A stretch of DNA of 64,000 nucleotides from Thermoflavimicrobium daqui (GTDB lineage Bacteria > Bacillota > Bacilli > Thermoactinomycetales > Thermoactinomycetaceae), in NCBI RefSeq assembly GCF_003313465.1, contig NZ_KZ845664.1, forward strand, positions 310,001-374,000, in the 5' to 3' direction. The notes below the pieces were generated by a model. The model had not been told where the DNA came from. It was given only the letters and a program-made list of their open reading frames with translations, and did no database searches. Made by a program: the position numbers and the translations under genes. This document shows, piece after piece, positions 42,463 to 50,810 of the stretch; position 1 is the stretch's first letter; the number at the start of each line of letters is the position of its first letter.

Positions 42463-43868
42463 GTCAAGAAAGACCTCGTCTTGTTATTGCTGGAACCGGG
42501 AGTGGCGTAGGAAAAACAACCTTTACGCTTGGATTGATGGCAGCGATGAAAAAGCGAGGGTTTAAAGTTCAAGGTTTTAAATCAGGACCGGATTATATTG
42601 ATCCCAGTTACCATACCGCTGTGACCGGGCGACCTTCAAGAAATCTCGACACTTGGATGTGTTCAAAGGAACAGATGAAAGAGATTTTTTGGCGAGGAAG
42701 TGAAGGCGCTGATTTGTCCATCATCGAGGGAGTGATGGGCTTATACGATGGAAAAAGTCCTTTAAGTGATCAGGGAAGCACAGCAGAAATCGCCGTTTCC
42801 TTGGCAAGTCCGGTGATTTTAGTGGTAAATATTCAAAGCATGGCACGAAGTGCTGCTGCAATTGTTAAAGGATATCAATTACTCAATCCTTCTGTCTCCA
42901 TTCAAGGTGTCATTGTTAATCGAGCTGGAAGTGAAGGACATGTAAAGCTTGTCCAAGCAGCCATTGAACAAGAATGTGACGTTCCGGTACTAGGATGGTT
43001 AGAACGTGAGCAAGCCATCGATATTCCCGAACGACACTTAGGTTTAATCCCAGCGATTGAACGTGGTGAATGTGAGCTATTGTTTTCTAAATTGGCTGCA
43101 CTGATGGAAGCAAAAGTAGATTTAGATCAATTATTTCACATCGCTCAAAGTGCAGCAGCTTTACCAGAGCCTACTCCTTCTTTGTTTGCGATGAGGAAGC
43201 CAGTTCCTGAAGAAAATAAAGTGGTGATCGCTGTAGCGAAGGACGCTGCTTTTAATTTTTATTATCCTGAGAACTTGGAGTTACTCGAACAAGCAGGAGC
43301 AAAGTTATCCTATTTTAGCCCGCTTCGAGGTGAAAGGATACCGGACGAAGCGGATGGGTTATTGATAGGTGGGGGCTTCCCTGAAGAGTTTGTCCAAGTG
43401 CTTACTGCGCAAACAGAGGTGAAGCAAAATATCAGAGAACGGATTGCCGCTGGGCTTCCTACTTTAGCGGAGTGTGGTGGATATATGTACCTTTGTCGGG
43501 CGATCATTGATCGTGCAGGTGAAAGTTATCCGATGGTTGGTGTGATTCCCGCTACAGTTACGATGCAAAGTCGTTTAGCAGCCCTTGGGTATCGCGAAGT
43601 TCATGCCACTTCGAATCACCTTTTATTAAAAAAAGGAGAGATCGCACGTGGACATGAATTTCACTATTCCAAACTGACAGCTGAAACGGAAGATTTCCCA
43701 CCAGCTTATGAGTCGATTGGCCGACGTGGAAAAAAAGTAGAGGGCTACCACCAAGGGAATTTGTTAGCAGGTTATACCCATCTACATTTTGCTTCCAATC
43801 CAGCCATGGTTGACCGCTGGATTCGTCAATGTCAGACGTATAGACAGCGAAAGGAACAGATGCGATGA
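42459..43868 (+). CDS. cbiA: Cobyrinic acid a,c-diamide synthase
   Basis: CbiA amidates the a and c carboxylates using glutamine and ATP. Length 469. The N-terminal P-loop is IAGTGSGVGKTTFTLGLMAAM, followed by FKSGPDYIDPSYH and LDTWM. The C-terminal glutaminase has ADGLLIGGGFPEEF, the nucleophilic Cys in AECGGYMYLC, and the His in EFHYSKL. ATG 42459 is preferred because GGAGG precedes it and it overlaps the cbiG stop; an earlier in-frame ATG lies well inside cbiG. Confidence 0.95.
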   Translation: MSQERPRLVIAGTGSGVGKTTFTLGLMAAMKKRGFKVQGFKSGPDYIDPSYHTAVTGRPSRNLDTWMCSKEQMKEIFWRGSEGADLSIIEGVMGLYDGKSPLSDQGSTAEIAVSLASPVILVVNIQSMARSAAAIVKGYQLLNPSVSIQGVIVNRAGSEGHVKLVQAAIEQECDVPVLGWLEREQAIDIPERHLGLIPAIERGECELLFSKLAALMEAKVDLDQLFHIAQSAAALPEPTPSLFAMRKPVPEENKVVIAVAKDAAFNFYYPENLELLEQAGAKLSYFSPLRGERIPDEADGLLIGGGFPEEFVQVLTAQTEVKQNIRERIAAGLPTLAECGGYMYLCRAIIDRAGESYPMVGVIPATVTMQSRLAALGYREVHATSNHLLLKKGEIARGHEFHYSKLTAETEDFPPAYESIGRRGKKVEGYHQGNLLAGYTHLHFASNPAMVDRWIRQCQTYRQRKEQMR

Positions 43869-44407
43869 CTCAGAAAAACAAAGGTCTTACTTTGGTTTAT
43901 ACAGGGAACGGAAAAGGAAAAACAACAGCTTCGCTTGGACTTGCTTTAAGAGCGGTTGGGCGAGGGATGAAGGTTTGTATACTACAATACATTAAATCCC
44001 CACAGCGAACCTATGGGGAGCAAATCGCTTTATGTAAATTGGGAGTAGAGATTAAACAATTAGGGATTGGATTCACTTGGACCAAAACGCCTGATGAGCA
44101 TCGTCAAGCTCTTCGTACTGCTTGGGAAATCACACAAGAGAAAGTGATGAAGGGAGATGATGACTTAATCATTCTAGATGAAATCAATAATGCCCTAGCG
44201 ATTGAGCGTTTTCCGATCGATGATGTCCTACCTGTAGAAGAAGTGCTAAAACTAATTCAACAACGTCCACCCCATCTTCATTTAGTATTAACAGGTAGAA
44301 ACGCTCACCCACAGGTGATCGCTATAGCTGATCTAGTCTCAGAAATATCAGAGGTAAAACATTATTATCAGGAAGGAATTCCAGCTGTACGTGGCATTGA
44401 ATTTTAA
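43865..44407 (+). CDS. btuR: Cob(I)yrinic acid a,c-diamide adenosyltransferase
   Basis: A BtuR/CobO/CobA-type enzyme, 180 residues, that adds the adenosyl group to cobalt. The P-loop is YTGNGKGKTTASLGLALRAVGRG. VCILQYIKSP, LIILDEINNALAI and HLVLTGRNAHPQVIAIADLVSEI follow. It overlaps cbiA by four bases. The gene placement matches adenosylation before the last amidations. Confidence 0.95.
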   Translation: MTQKNKGLTLVYTGNGKGKTTASLGLALRAVGRGMKVCILQYIKSPQRTYGEQIALCKLGVEIKQLGIGFTWTKTPDEHRQALRTAWEITQEKVMKGDDDLIILDEINNALAIERFPIDDVLPVEEVLKLIQQRPPHLHLVLTGRNAHPQVIAIADLVSEISEVKHYYQEGIPAVRGIEF

Positions 44408-44442
44408 TTTTTGATAAAAAATCAGCTAGAAGGATGACATCA

Positions 44443-45951
44443 ATGAAAGCGATTATGTTACAAGGAACAGGGTCCGATGTTGGGAAAAGCGTCATATGTA
44501 CGGCCTTATGTCGTTACTTTTATCAGCAAGGATATCGTGTAGCACCATTTAAATCACAAAACATGGCATTAAATTCATATGTGACCCAAGATGGCAAAGA
44601 AATCGGTCGTGCACAAGGTGTTCAAGCAGAAGCTGCTGGGATCGAAGCGTTGGTCGATATGAATCCGATTTTACTTAAGCCCAAAGGTGAAATGGTTTCT
44701 GAAGTGGTGGTACACGGACGCCACTTTGCGGATATGGAGGCTGGAACTTATCGTGCACAAGTATTAGAAAAAATGTTACAGCCTGTTCAAGAATCATTAG
44801 ACCGTTTAGCACAATCATTTGAACTGTTAGTCATTGAAGGAGCTGGAAGTCCAGCAGAAATCAATTTAAAGGATCGCGATATTGCAAATATGCGTGTAGC
44901 CAAATTAGCAAAAGCTCCAGTTATTCTTGTCGCAGATATTGAAAGAGGTGGCGTATTTGCTTCGATTATTGGCACCTTGGCTTTACTAGATCCTGATGAA
45001 AAAAAACGAGTTAAAGGGTTTATCATTAATAAATTTCGTGGACGAAAAGAACTTCTTGATTCTGGGATAACATGGCTAGAGCAAGAGACAGGACTTCCAG
45101 TATTAGGTGTTTTACCCTATATGGAGATGAAAGTAGATCCAGAAGATTCGATGGCATTAGAAAGTCTGCAATTTAAATCAAAGCATGAGCAAAGAAATAG
45201 GAATGGGTTAGATATCGCTATCATTCGCTTTCCGCGTATTTCTAATTTTACCGATTTTCTACCGTTATGGAATCAGCCCGATGTCTATATTCGCTATATC
45301 AAGTCGCGGCAAGAATTAAAGCAACCTGACGTTATTATTCTACCTGGAACAAAGAATACTATCGAAGACTTACACTGGCTTCGTGAAACGGGGCTTGCAG
45401 ATGAGATATTACGATTACATCAACAAGGAAGTCAGGTAGTAGGCATTTGCGGTGGATATCAAATGTTGGGAGAGAAACTGATCGATGAGGATCAGATTGA
45501 ATCGAATGAACGAGTGATAGAACCTGGTCTTAATCTACTTCAACTTAAAACCTGGTTTGTTCCACAAAAGAAAACGATTCGAGTATCTGGAGAAATTCTA
45601 GCTGAATTTGGCCAAAAAACGAAAGTAGAAGGGTATGAGATTCACTTAGGTCGTACACAACGGATCGATGAGCGACCTTTTGTTTGTTTGGATGATGGGA
45701 GATTGGATGGTGCTATTTCCATAGATGAACGTGTATGGGGAACTTACTTACATGGAATTTTTGATAATGATCATTTTACCTCTCACTGGTTAAATCAGTT
45801 ACGTCGTCAAAAGGGAATACCCGAACAAGGGGTTCTTCTAGGCTCTACACAGAAACTAGAGCGAGACAAAGTGTATGATGATTTAGCAGACTGGATCAAA
45901 CAATATATCAATTTACAGCAACTCAAAGAGATTATAGGACTGACTCCATGA
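44443..45951 (+). CDS. cbiP: Cobyric acid synthase
   Basis: CbiP/CobQ amidates the b, d, e and g side chains of adenosylcobyrinate diamide. Length 502. The P-loop is MLQGTGSDVGKSVICTALCRYF, then FKSQNMALNSYVT. The glutaminase part has VIILPGTKNTIEDL, the catalytic Cys in GICGGYQMLG and the late WGTYLHGIFDND. ATG 44443 suits the AGAAGG site better than ATG 44434. It is the last gene of the operon. cbiB, cobU, cobS and cobT are not in the window. Confidence 0.95.
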   Translation: MKAIMLQGTGSDVGKSVICTALCRYFYQQGYRVAPFKSQNMALNSYVTQDGKEIGRAQGVQAEAAGIEALVDMNPILLKPKGEMVSEVVVHGRHFADMEAGTYRAQVLEKMLQPVQESLDRLAQSFELLVIEGAGSPAEINLKDRDIANMRVAKLAKAPVILVADIERGGVFASIIGTLALLDPDEKKRVKGFIINKFRGRKELLDSGITWLEQETGLPVLGVLPYMEMKVDPEDSMALESLQFKSKHEQRNRNGLDIAIIRFPRISNFTDFLPLWNQPDVYIRYIKSRQELKQPDVIILPGTKNTIEDLHWLRETGLADEILRLHQQGSQVVGICGGYQMLGEKLIDEDQIESNERVIEPGLNLLQLKTWFVPQKKTIRVSGEILAEFGQKTKVEGYEIHLGRTQRIDERPFVCLDDGRLDGAISIDERVWGTYLHGIFDNDHFTSHWLNQLRRQKGIPEQGVLLGSTQKLERDKVYDDLADWIKQYINLQQLKEIIGLTP

Positions 45952-45981
45952 AAAAGATCCAGCATCGACTTGCTGGATCTA
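45952..45981 (-). terminator. Terminator of the Cys-rich mini-gene
   Basis: AGATCCAGCA and TGCTGGATCT form a 10-bp stem. On the minus strand it is followed by TTTTTC. On the plus strand there is no adjacent T run, so it serves mainly the small minus-strand gene. Confidence 0.65.
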
Positions 45982-45998
45982 TCTGTATATTGAATTTT

Positions 45999-46076
45999 TT
46001 ATTTGCAGTTACAGTCAGGTTTACCACAGCAATCATCTCTGCCACAGCGAGGGCACTTTGAACGAATGTGCAGCAC
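45999..46076 (-). CDS. 25-residue Cys-rich mini-protein
   Basis: GTG 46076 to TAA 45999 encodes a 25-residue peptide with six Cys at positions 8, 11, 16, 17, 22 and 24 (KCPRCGRDDCCGKPDCNCK at the end). GGGAGGTGG stands at ideal spacing upstream. A minus-strand promoter (TTTACA-17-TACAAT) and a terminator bracket it, which argues for a real gene. The C-x2-C and CC pattern suggests a metal-binding, metallothionein- or zinc-knuckle-like peptide. It lies convergent with the end of the cobalamin operon. Function unknown. Confidence 0.6.
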   Translation of the reverse strand: MLHIRSKCPRCGRDDCCGKPDCNCK

Positions 46077-46164
46077 AATTTCCACCTCCCAGGTATTTTG
46101 GATCTTAGAAGGGGGGACGAGTGCTACGAATAAACGAAATATATGGTGATGTGGATCATATATT

Positions 46165-46193
46165 ATTGTATAACATGAATAAATTTCTGTAAA
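46165..46193 (-). promoter_or_regulatory. Promoter of the Cys-rich mini-gene
   Basis: On the minus strand TTTACA (46193-46188), 17 bases, TACAAT (46170-46165). It is placed between the end of the lipid kinase gene and the mini-gene, with a leader of about 80 bases. Confidence 0.55.
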
Positions 46194-46246
46194 TAATAAA
46201 TTGGTATAATATTAAACCAAATTGATATTCGTGACAGATTTCTCTT

Positions 46247-47116
46247 CTATAAAACCAATAAAGATTGAGGTTGAATCGTCATATCAAGTGGGGTAGATCC
46301 ATATATTTCCCCATCGACATGAATCGTAAGTGGCTGCTCAGACTGTACTCGAATCTCTTTTCCACGGTAAATGGAGACATAGGGATGATCGATATGAGTT
46401 CCTTGATATACTCTGGGAAAAACACGTAATAAGGTTCGACGACGACAATATTTTACACAGCAAATATCTAGCCAACCATCATCGTTTTGTGCCTGGGGAC
46501 AAATCTGCATCCCACCACCATAAAAGGGAGTGTTATTGATGGCGATTAACCAAATCCCATCATAATGATAAGTTTGTCCATCAACAGTAATCGTTACATG
46601 AGAGGGTCGATACGTCCATAAACAGCGTATCATAATGAATAAATAGATAAATTTACGAAAAAGCTTTTTTAGCACCGACTTATTTGCTGTATCAGCTACT
46701 AAGGCGTCCAGACCGATCCCGGTAAAACCAATCATCATTTTTTGCCCCAGCTTAGCTGTATCGATTTTACGAACCTGATGAGCTAAGATTCTTTCTAAGG
46801 CTTCGAGTGGGTCCAATGAAATCTTTTCGGCGCGAGCAAAGTCATTTCCAGATCCAGCCGGGATATAACCCAGCGGAATTTCTGTACCAACTAGTCCATT
46901 TCCGACTTCATGAAGTGTTCCATCTCCGCCAATGGCAATAACCGCTTGTAAGTTGGTATGATTTACTGCTTTGACAATTTCAGTAGCATGCTTTGGATAC
47001 TTTGTAAATTCTACTTGATAAGCAATTTGTCGTTCTTTTAAGATGGGTTCGATTTTGTTCCATACTTTTTTGCCACGACCTCTTCCCGATCCCTGATTGA
47101 CGATAAATAGCCGCAT
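46247..47116 (-). CDS. Diacylglycerol/lipid kinase family protein (YegS/BmrU-like)
   Basis: A 289-residue lipid kinase-fold protein. The nucleotide block is VNQGSGRGRGKKVW, a variant of N-P-x-S-G. The catalytic-domain signature is AVIAIGGDGTLHEVGNGLV, followed by IPAGSGNDFARA. The C-terminal beta-sandwich has PQAQNDDGWLDICCV and VHVDGE-like residues (TIHVDGEIYGSTPLDM). Relatives phosphorylate diacylglycerol or other lipids at the membrane. The start is ATG 47116. The 350 bases upstream (47117-47447) contain no gene I can support. Confidence 0.88.
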   Translation of the reverse strand: MRLFIVNQGSGRGRGKKVWNKIEPILKERQIAYQVEFTKYPKHATEIVKAVNHTNLQAVIAIGGDGTLHEVGNGLVGTEIPLGYIPAGSGNDFARAEKISLDPLEALERILAHQVRKIDTAKLGQKMMIGFTGIGLDALVADTANKSVLKKLFRKFIYLFIMIRCLWTYRPSHVTITVDGQTYHYDGIWLIAINNTPFYGGGMQICPQAQNDDGWLDICCVKYCRRRTLLRVFPRVYQGTHIDHPYVSIYRGKEIRVQSEQPLTIHVDGEIYGSTPLDMTIQPQSLLVL

Positions 47117-47447
47117 CTTTAATTACACTCCTTGGGTATTTATTTTCATATCTATTAGCGGATATAAATTCAATTATGCTAGGGATTACTCTACATATAT
47201 GTTAATCAACTTTTTTTATTTATTTGTGCGTCAAAAAGAGTATCATGTGCCTTATGGATAAGGTATCATAGGTTTTAAGTTGCTTCGCTTAAAAATAGGA
47301 GTATATAAATGGTAGGTTGAATTAATCATAATATAATTGACTGATTGGTGCGATAGAATTTTCGAGTACCACCACAGTCCATCTAATTTTCTACCTCTTT
47401 TTCATCATAAGCCGATTACTTACGGAACATACGCTATGTTTATAAAA

Positions 47448-47471
47448 AAAAAGAGGGCGGTAGGCCCTCTT
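47448..47471 (-). terminator. Terminator of the small GPISG gene
   Basis: On the minus strand AAGAGGGC and GCCCTCTT form a stem followed by nine T. It overlaps the stop codon of the 47470-47658 gene. Confidence 0.75.
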
Positions 47472-47658
47472 AATCGTTAGTTAAGCTTACGCCGCCTCTA
47501 ACTTTATCAAAGGTCGTTGCATTTCCTCTATTTCTTTGTCTGACTCTTACACGGTTGTCATGACCGCTGATAGGACCAAGAACAATGCGTTGGATAATGT
47601 TACCTTTCCGGCTAATTCCTCTAAATCTTAATGCACGTCTTCTTCTTCTGAAGCACAT
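47470..47658 (-). CDS. Small Arg-rich protein with GPISG motif (paralogue 1)
   Basis: A 62-residue protein from ATG 47658, behind a perfect AAAGGAGGTGA. The N-terminus is very basic (CFRRRRRALRFRG). The second half reads IIQRIVLGPISGHDNRVRVRQRNRGNATTFDKV. It aligns with the next gene upstream over IQ-I-x-GPISG-x2-N ... GNAT ... D. The pair look like tandem duplicates. The composition and setting suggest a spore-associated structural protein, but I know no named family. Confidence 0.65.
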   Translation of the reverse strand: MCFRRRRRALRFRGISRKGNIIQRIVLGPISGHDNRVRVRQRNRGNATTFDKVRGGVSLTND

Positions 47659-47702
47659 AGTATTCACCTCCTTTCAAGGAGTATGTTTGAATACTCAGTT
47701 TT

Positions 47703-47978
47703 CTAGCCGGATTTATTATTGACGGAAGCGTCATGGCAATCATTAATAACTGTTGCATTCCCAAAGTTGGTTGGAATTTGAATAATGATATTGATATATC
47801 CACTAATCGGTCCATTAATGCTAGCGATATTTTGGATGGTGGCATTTGTCTCTCGTCTTCGAGACAGGAGTCGTCTACGATGTTGACGCTTTGAATGAAG
47901 TCGATATCGTAGACCCTTTAATTTTTTCCTAGTCTTTTTGTAGCGCATCGTTCGATAACGTGATGGATAGCGTTTCAT
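47703..47978 (-). CDS. Small basic protein with GPISG motif (paralogue 2)
   Basis: A 91-residue protein from ATG 47978 (AGAGG upstream). Residues 1-48 are dense in Arg, Lys, Tyr and His (RYPSRYRTMRYKKTRKK). The C-terminal part is NATIQNIASINGPISGYINIIIQIP, then FGNATVINDCHDASVNN, related to paralogue 1. The end is beta-rich and uncharged, unlike the start. A DNA- or polymer-binding tail joined to a self-assembling beta domain is a reasonable guess. Confidence 0.65.
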   Translation of the reverse strand: MKRYPSRYRTMRYKKTRKKLKGLRYRLHSKRQHRRRLLSRRRETNATIQNIASINGPISGYINIIIQIPTNFGNATVINDCHDASVNNKSG

Positions 47979-48017
47979 TGGCAATCATCCTCTCAGTCTC
48001 AAAAAGGAGGCGAGGAT

Positions 48018-48305
48018 TTAATCTGGTTTTTGAATTGCCTTATTTAAAGCCTTAACGATTGACAAGGTGACTTTATCTTTAACTTCAGGCTTTAAAGCAT
48101 CGATAAGATAGAGAGTGCGTGAAGAAGAGTTTTTTATCATTTCATTCACTTTTTCTTGAGATAAGATTTCATTTAGGTATAAATAGATCTCTTTTCTAAG
48201 AAGCTTTTGGAGTTGAATCTCTATCTCTTTACTTAATTGTCTACTCAACTCCTTGCTGAATGCACGAGACATATCTTCGAAATATTTATTCTTTTTCCCC
48301 GGCAA
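48018..48305 (-). CDS. Small helical protein, unknown
   Basis: A 95-residue protein starting at TTG 48305 with GGAGGTG upstream. It is almost all amphipathic helix (AFSKELSRQLSKEIEIQLQKLLRKEIYLYLNEIL, and KVTLSIVKALNKAIQ at the end) and is not membrane-spanning. Coiled-coil assembly is likely. It precedes the two GPISG genes in the same direction with a gap of 39 bases, so the three may be co-transcribed. The upstream 250 bases hold no gene. Confidence 0.6.
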   Translation of the reverse strand: MPGKKNKYFEDMSRAFSKELSRQLSKEIEIQLQKLLRKEIYLYLNEILSQEKVNEMIKNSSSRTLYLIDALKPEVKDKVTLSIVKALNKAIQKPD

Positions 48306-48553
48306 ATGATTTCTGCACCTCCTCTACCTTATCGAACTCTTTATATAGTTTATTCAGGTCTAGTGATTTTGGTGTAAGGTTCTATGAATAAATAGATAGA
48401 TTTCTAATTCCGTCTGCTTTTGTAAACTTTGTTTTGTTAATAAATCATATGTTGTAAGAGTGAAAGAGGTGCAGCGATAAAGATAAAATAGATCAATTCC
48501 TATGCCTGAATAAATATAGTTATATAGACTGTGAATCTAGTGAAATCGCTGAA

Positions 48554-48964
48554 TTAATCTTCATCATCATAGAACTCCTCGATTATATCTTCCAACTCCA
48601 TGAGTAAATCCTCGATGCGTCTACGTGTTTCCTTTTCTGACTGACCCTCTATCACATCTTTCACATGATGATCCTCGCTACGATTTCTCTTGTCACCATC
48701 TTCTGTTATATTTAGCTCGTTGACTTTATTACCTTCTAAAAGAATATGGGTCCCCTCCGGGATTGGTTTATCAAAAGTCATGCTTTTATCGTTATTGACT
48801 ATAGTCACTTTAAAATGATTCAGCTTTTCTTGGATCGTTTGATCTGCTTTTTTTAGCCGATGTTTTTTTTGATCAGCAGGGCGCGAGATTGATATTTTAT
48901 CGAATGAATAATCATCGTTTATAGTTAATCGCTTTCGCTTAGATGCCTTTTCCTTAAAACTCAT
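48554..48964 (-). CDS. Hypothetical charged protein, probably sporulation-linked
   Basis: A 136-residue protein from ATG 48964 behind GGAGGTG. It has a Lys-rich first third (KEKASKRKRL, KKHRLKKAD), a small beta-like centre (FKVTIVNNDKSMTFDKPIPEGTHILLEG) and a very acidic helical end (RRIEDLLMELEDIIEEFYDDED). No family is recognised. Upstream on the minus strand CATATTTTA matches the sigma-K -10 pattern CATAnnnTA, compatible with mother-cell expression, but the -35 is not clear. Confidence 0.6.
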   Translation of the reverse strand: MSFKEKASKRKRLTINDDYSFDKISISRPADQKKHRLKKADQTIQEKLNHFKVTIVNNDKSMTFDKPIPEGTHILLEGNKVNELNITEDGDKRNRSEDHHVKDVIEGQSEKETRRRIEDLLMELEDIIEEFYDDED

Positions 48965-49112
48965 ATGGAACACCTCCAGACTTATTCTATATAAAATATG
49001 AGTGAATTAAGAGTTTTGCCATAGAGGTAAACCTATTTTTGTTAGGCAGATTGATAGAAAAAAAACGAGCGAGCGTTAGAGATAATTACTCCAACAACTC
49101 GCTTTCTTCCAG

Positions 49113-50105
49113 TTATATATACTTTTTCATCATGTGTAGCATAAAAGAGGTTTTTTCCTGTTGACTTTGTATAAACTCTTGGACTTCATCGAGATCCATG
49201 TCATGGTACCATTTTTTATATAAAAATAAATAGAAGTAATGAGGAAAAGCAAGATCTGTATATAGAAGACCAAGCTGTTTAAAAGTAAGAGGATTTTCAT
49301 TTAGATAAGAGGAAAGAAATGCATGGAAACTTGAAGGGTTCCACTTTTCATCAATAGACATTATCTTAAAAATCACCTTATTCATATCCCGTGATGGATA
49401 ATCATATCGAACAAATTCCCAATCGATGACATACCACTCATCACCGTCGACTCTGACATTATTACGATGGAAATCTCCATGACATAAAAATTGTTGATGA
49501 AGTGGAGTTTTTTGGAGCTCATGAAAATAAGGAAGGTGAAGCAAATGATGTTTGACTTCTTTACCGATTTTAAGGAAAAAGTCGATATGCTTAAGAATCC
49601 ATTTCTTTTTCGCATTCTTCGTATGAGATCGCTTCCTCTTCCATTTTTTGATAAAATATAACTTATCTGTATACTCTTCTTCCCAATAATCGATAGACGA
49701 TTCAATATCAGCTTGGGAAGGTTGATAACCTAAAGAAGCAGAGTGGATACGACCTAAATAAGTAGCAATTTGTTGGTATGACTTTGCGCTGGTATATCGA
49801 AATGGATTACCAGGTACCCATTCTTGTAGAAGGTATGGAGTATGGTCATAGACAAAGTATAGTTTATTATTTTGTGTTGGAATGACTCTTGGAATACGAA
49901 TTCCTTTGTTTCGTAAGTGATTTTCTACTTCTAATATAAACTGCTGGTGACCTTCAGAAATATATATCCCTTTGAGTACATAGGTTTTTTGTTTAGTTGA
50001 TAAAGCAAGAACAAAGGTTCTACTGGTATCGTGTAAAATCTTAAATTTTGTAACTGGAGGAAGATTATATTTTTCGATAGCTGTTTGTACAAGTTGATTC
50101 GTCAA
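49113..50105 (-). CDS. CotS-family spore coat protein (kinase fold)
   Basis: A 330-residue protein of the CotS/YutH/aminoglycoside-phosphotransferase fold. It has an N-lobe Lys in KTYVLKGIY, the catalytic loop FLCHGDFHRNNVRV (H-G-D-x-H-x-x-N) and the metal-binding VIDWEFVRYD. CotS proteins sit in the spore coat. The catalytic residues are intact here, so activity is possible. TTG 50105 is chosen because AGGAGGTG lies six bases upstream. The gene follows the Ser/His-repeat gene by 77 bases in the same direction, which suggests co-expression. Confidence 0.82.
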   Translation of the reverse strand: MTNQLVQTAIEKYNLPPVTKFKILHDTSRTFVLALSTKQKTYVLKGIYISEGHQQFILEVENHLRNKGIRIPRVIPTQNNKLYFVYDHTPYLLQEWVPGNPFRYTSAKSYQQIATYLGRIHSASLGYQPSQADIESSIDYWEEEYTDKLYFIKKWKRKRSHTKNAKKKWILKHIDFFLKIGKEVKHHLLHLPYFHELQKTPLHQQFLCHGDFHRNNVRVDGDEWYVIDWEFVRYDYPSRDMNKVIFKIMSIDEKWNPSSFHAFLSSYLNENPLTFKQLGLLYTDLAFPHYFYLFLYKKWYHDMDLDEVQEFIQSQQEKTSFMLHMMKKYI

Positions 50106-50182
50106 TCTATTCACCTCCTGATATAGGAAGACCCCTTCCAGTCCGATGGAAGAGGTCATATTGACAAAAAATGAAACAAAAA

Positions 50183-50810
50183 CTAGCAATCCGAGCTAAA
50201 GATAGTGCTCGAACTAGAACTGGAGCTAGAGGAGCTATGGCGACGTTTCTTGTGTTTATGACAGTCTGAGCTCGAGGAGCTATGGTGATGTTTCTTGTGT
50301 TTATGACAGTCTGAGCTCGAGGAGCTATGGTGATGTTTCTTGTGTTTATGACAGTCTGAGCTGGAAGAGCTATGATGACGTTTCTTGTGCTTATGACAGT
50401 CTGAGCTAGAGGAGCTGTGGTGGTGTTTCTTGTGCTTATGACAGTCTGAACTGGAGGAGCTATGATGTTTTTTGTGCTTATGACAGTCTGAACTGGAAGA
50501 GCTATGATGTTTTTTGTGTTTATGACAGTCTGAGCTAGAGGAGCTATGGTGATGTTTTTTGTGCTTATGACAGTCTGAACTGGAGGAGCTATGATGTTTT
50601 TTGTGTTTATGACAGTCTGAGCTAGAGGAGCTGTGGTGGTGTTTCTTGTGCTTATGACAGTCTGAACTGGAGGAGCTATGATGTTTTTTGTGCTTATGAC
50701 AGTCTGAACTGGAAGAGCTATGATGTTTTTTACGTTTTTTATGCTTATGACAATCTGAGCTAGAAGAGCTATGATGTTTTTTACGTTTTTTGTGCTTGTG
50801 GCAGTCCGAG
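50183..50810 (-). repeat. Tandem repeat array inside the Ser/His gene
   Basis: The DNA contains 13 near-identical units of 42-51 bases, each with a core like TCAGACTGTCATAAGCACAA on the coding strand. The units differ mainly at third codon positions and in the number of CAT/CAC codons, so the array probably expands and shrinks by slippage or recombination. Confidence 0.9.

Noticed and set aside
50183-50810. CRISPR-like array of regular repeats
   Set aside because: Units are contiguous, differ at third codon positions and encode protein; there are no unique spacers and no cas genes.
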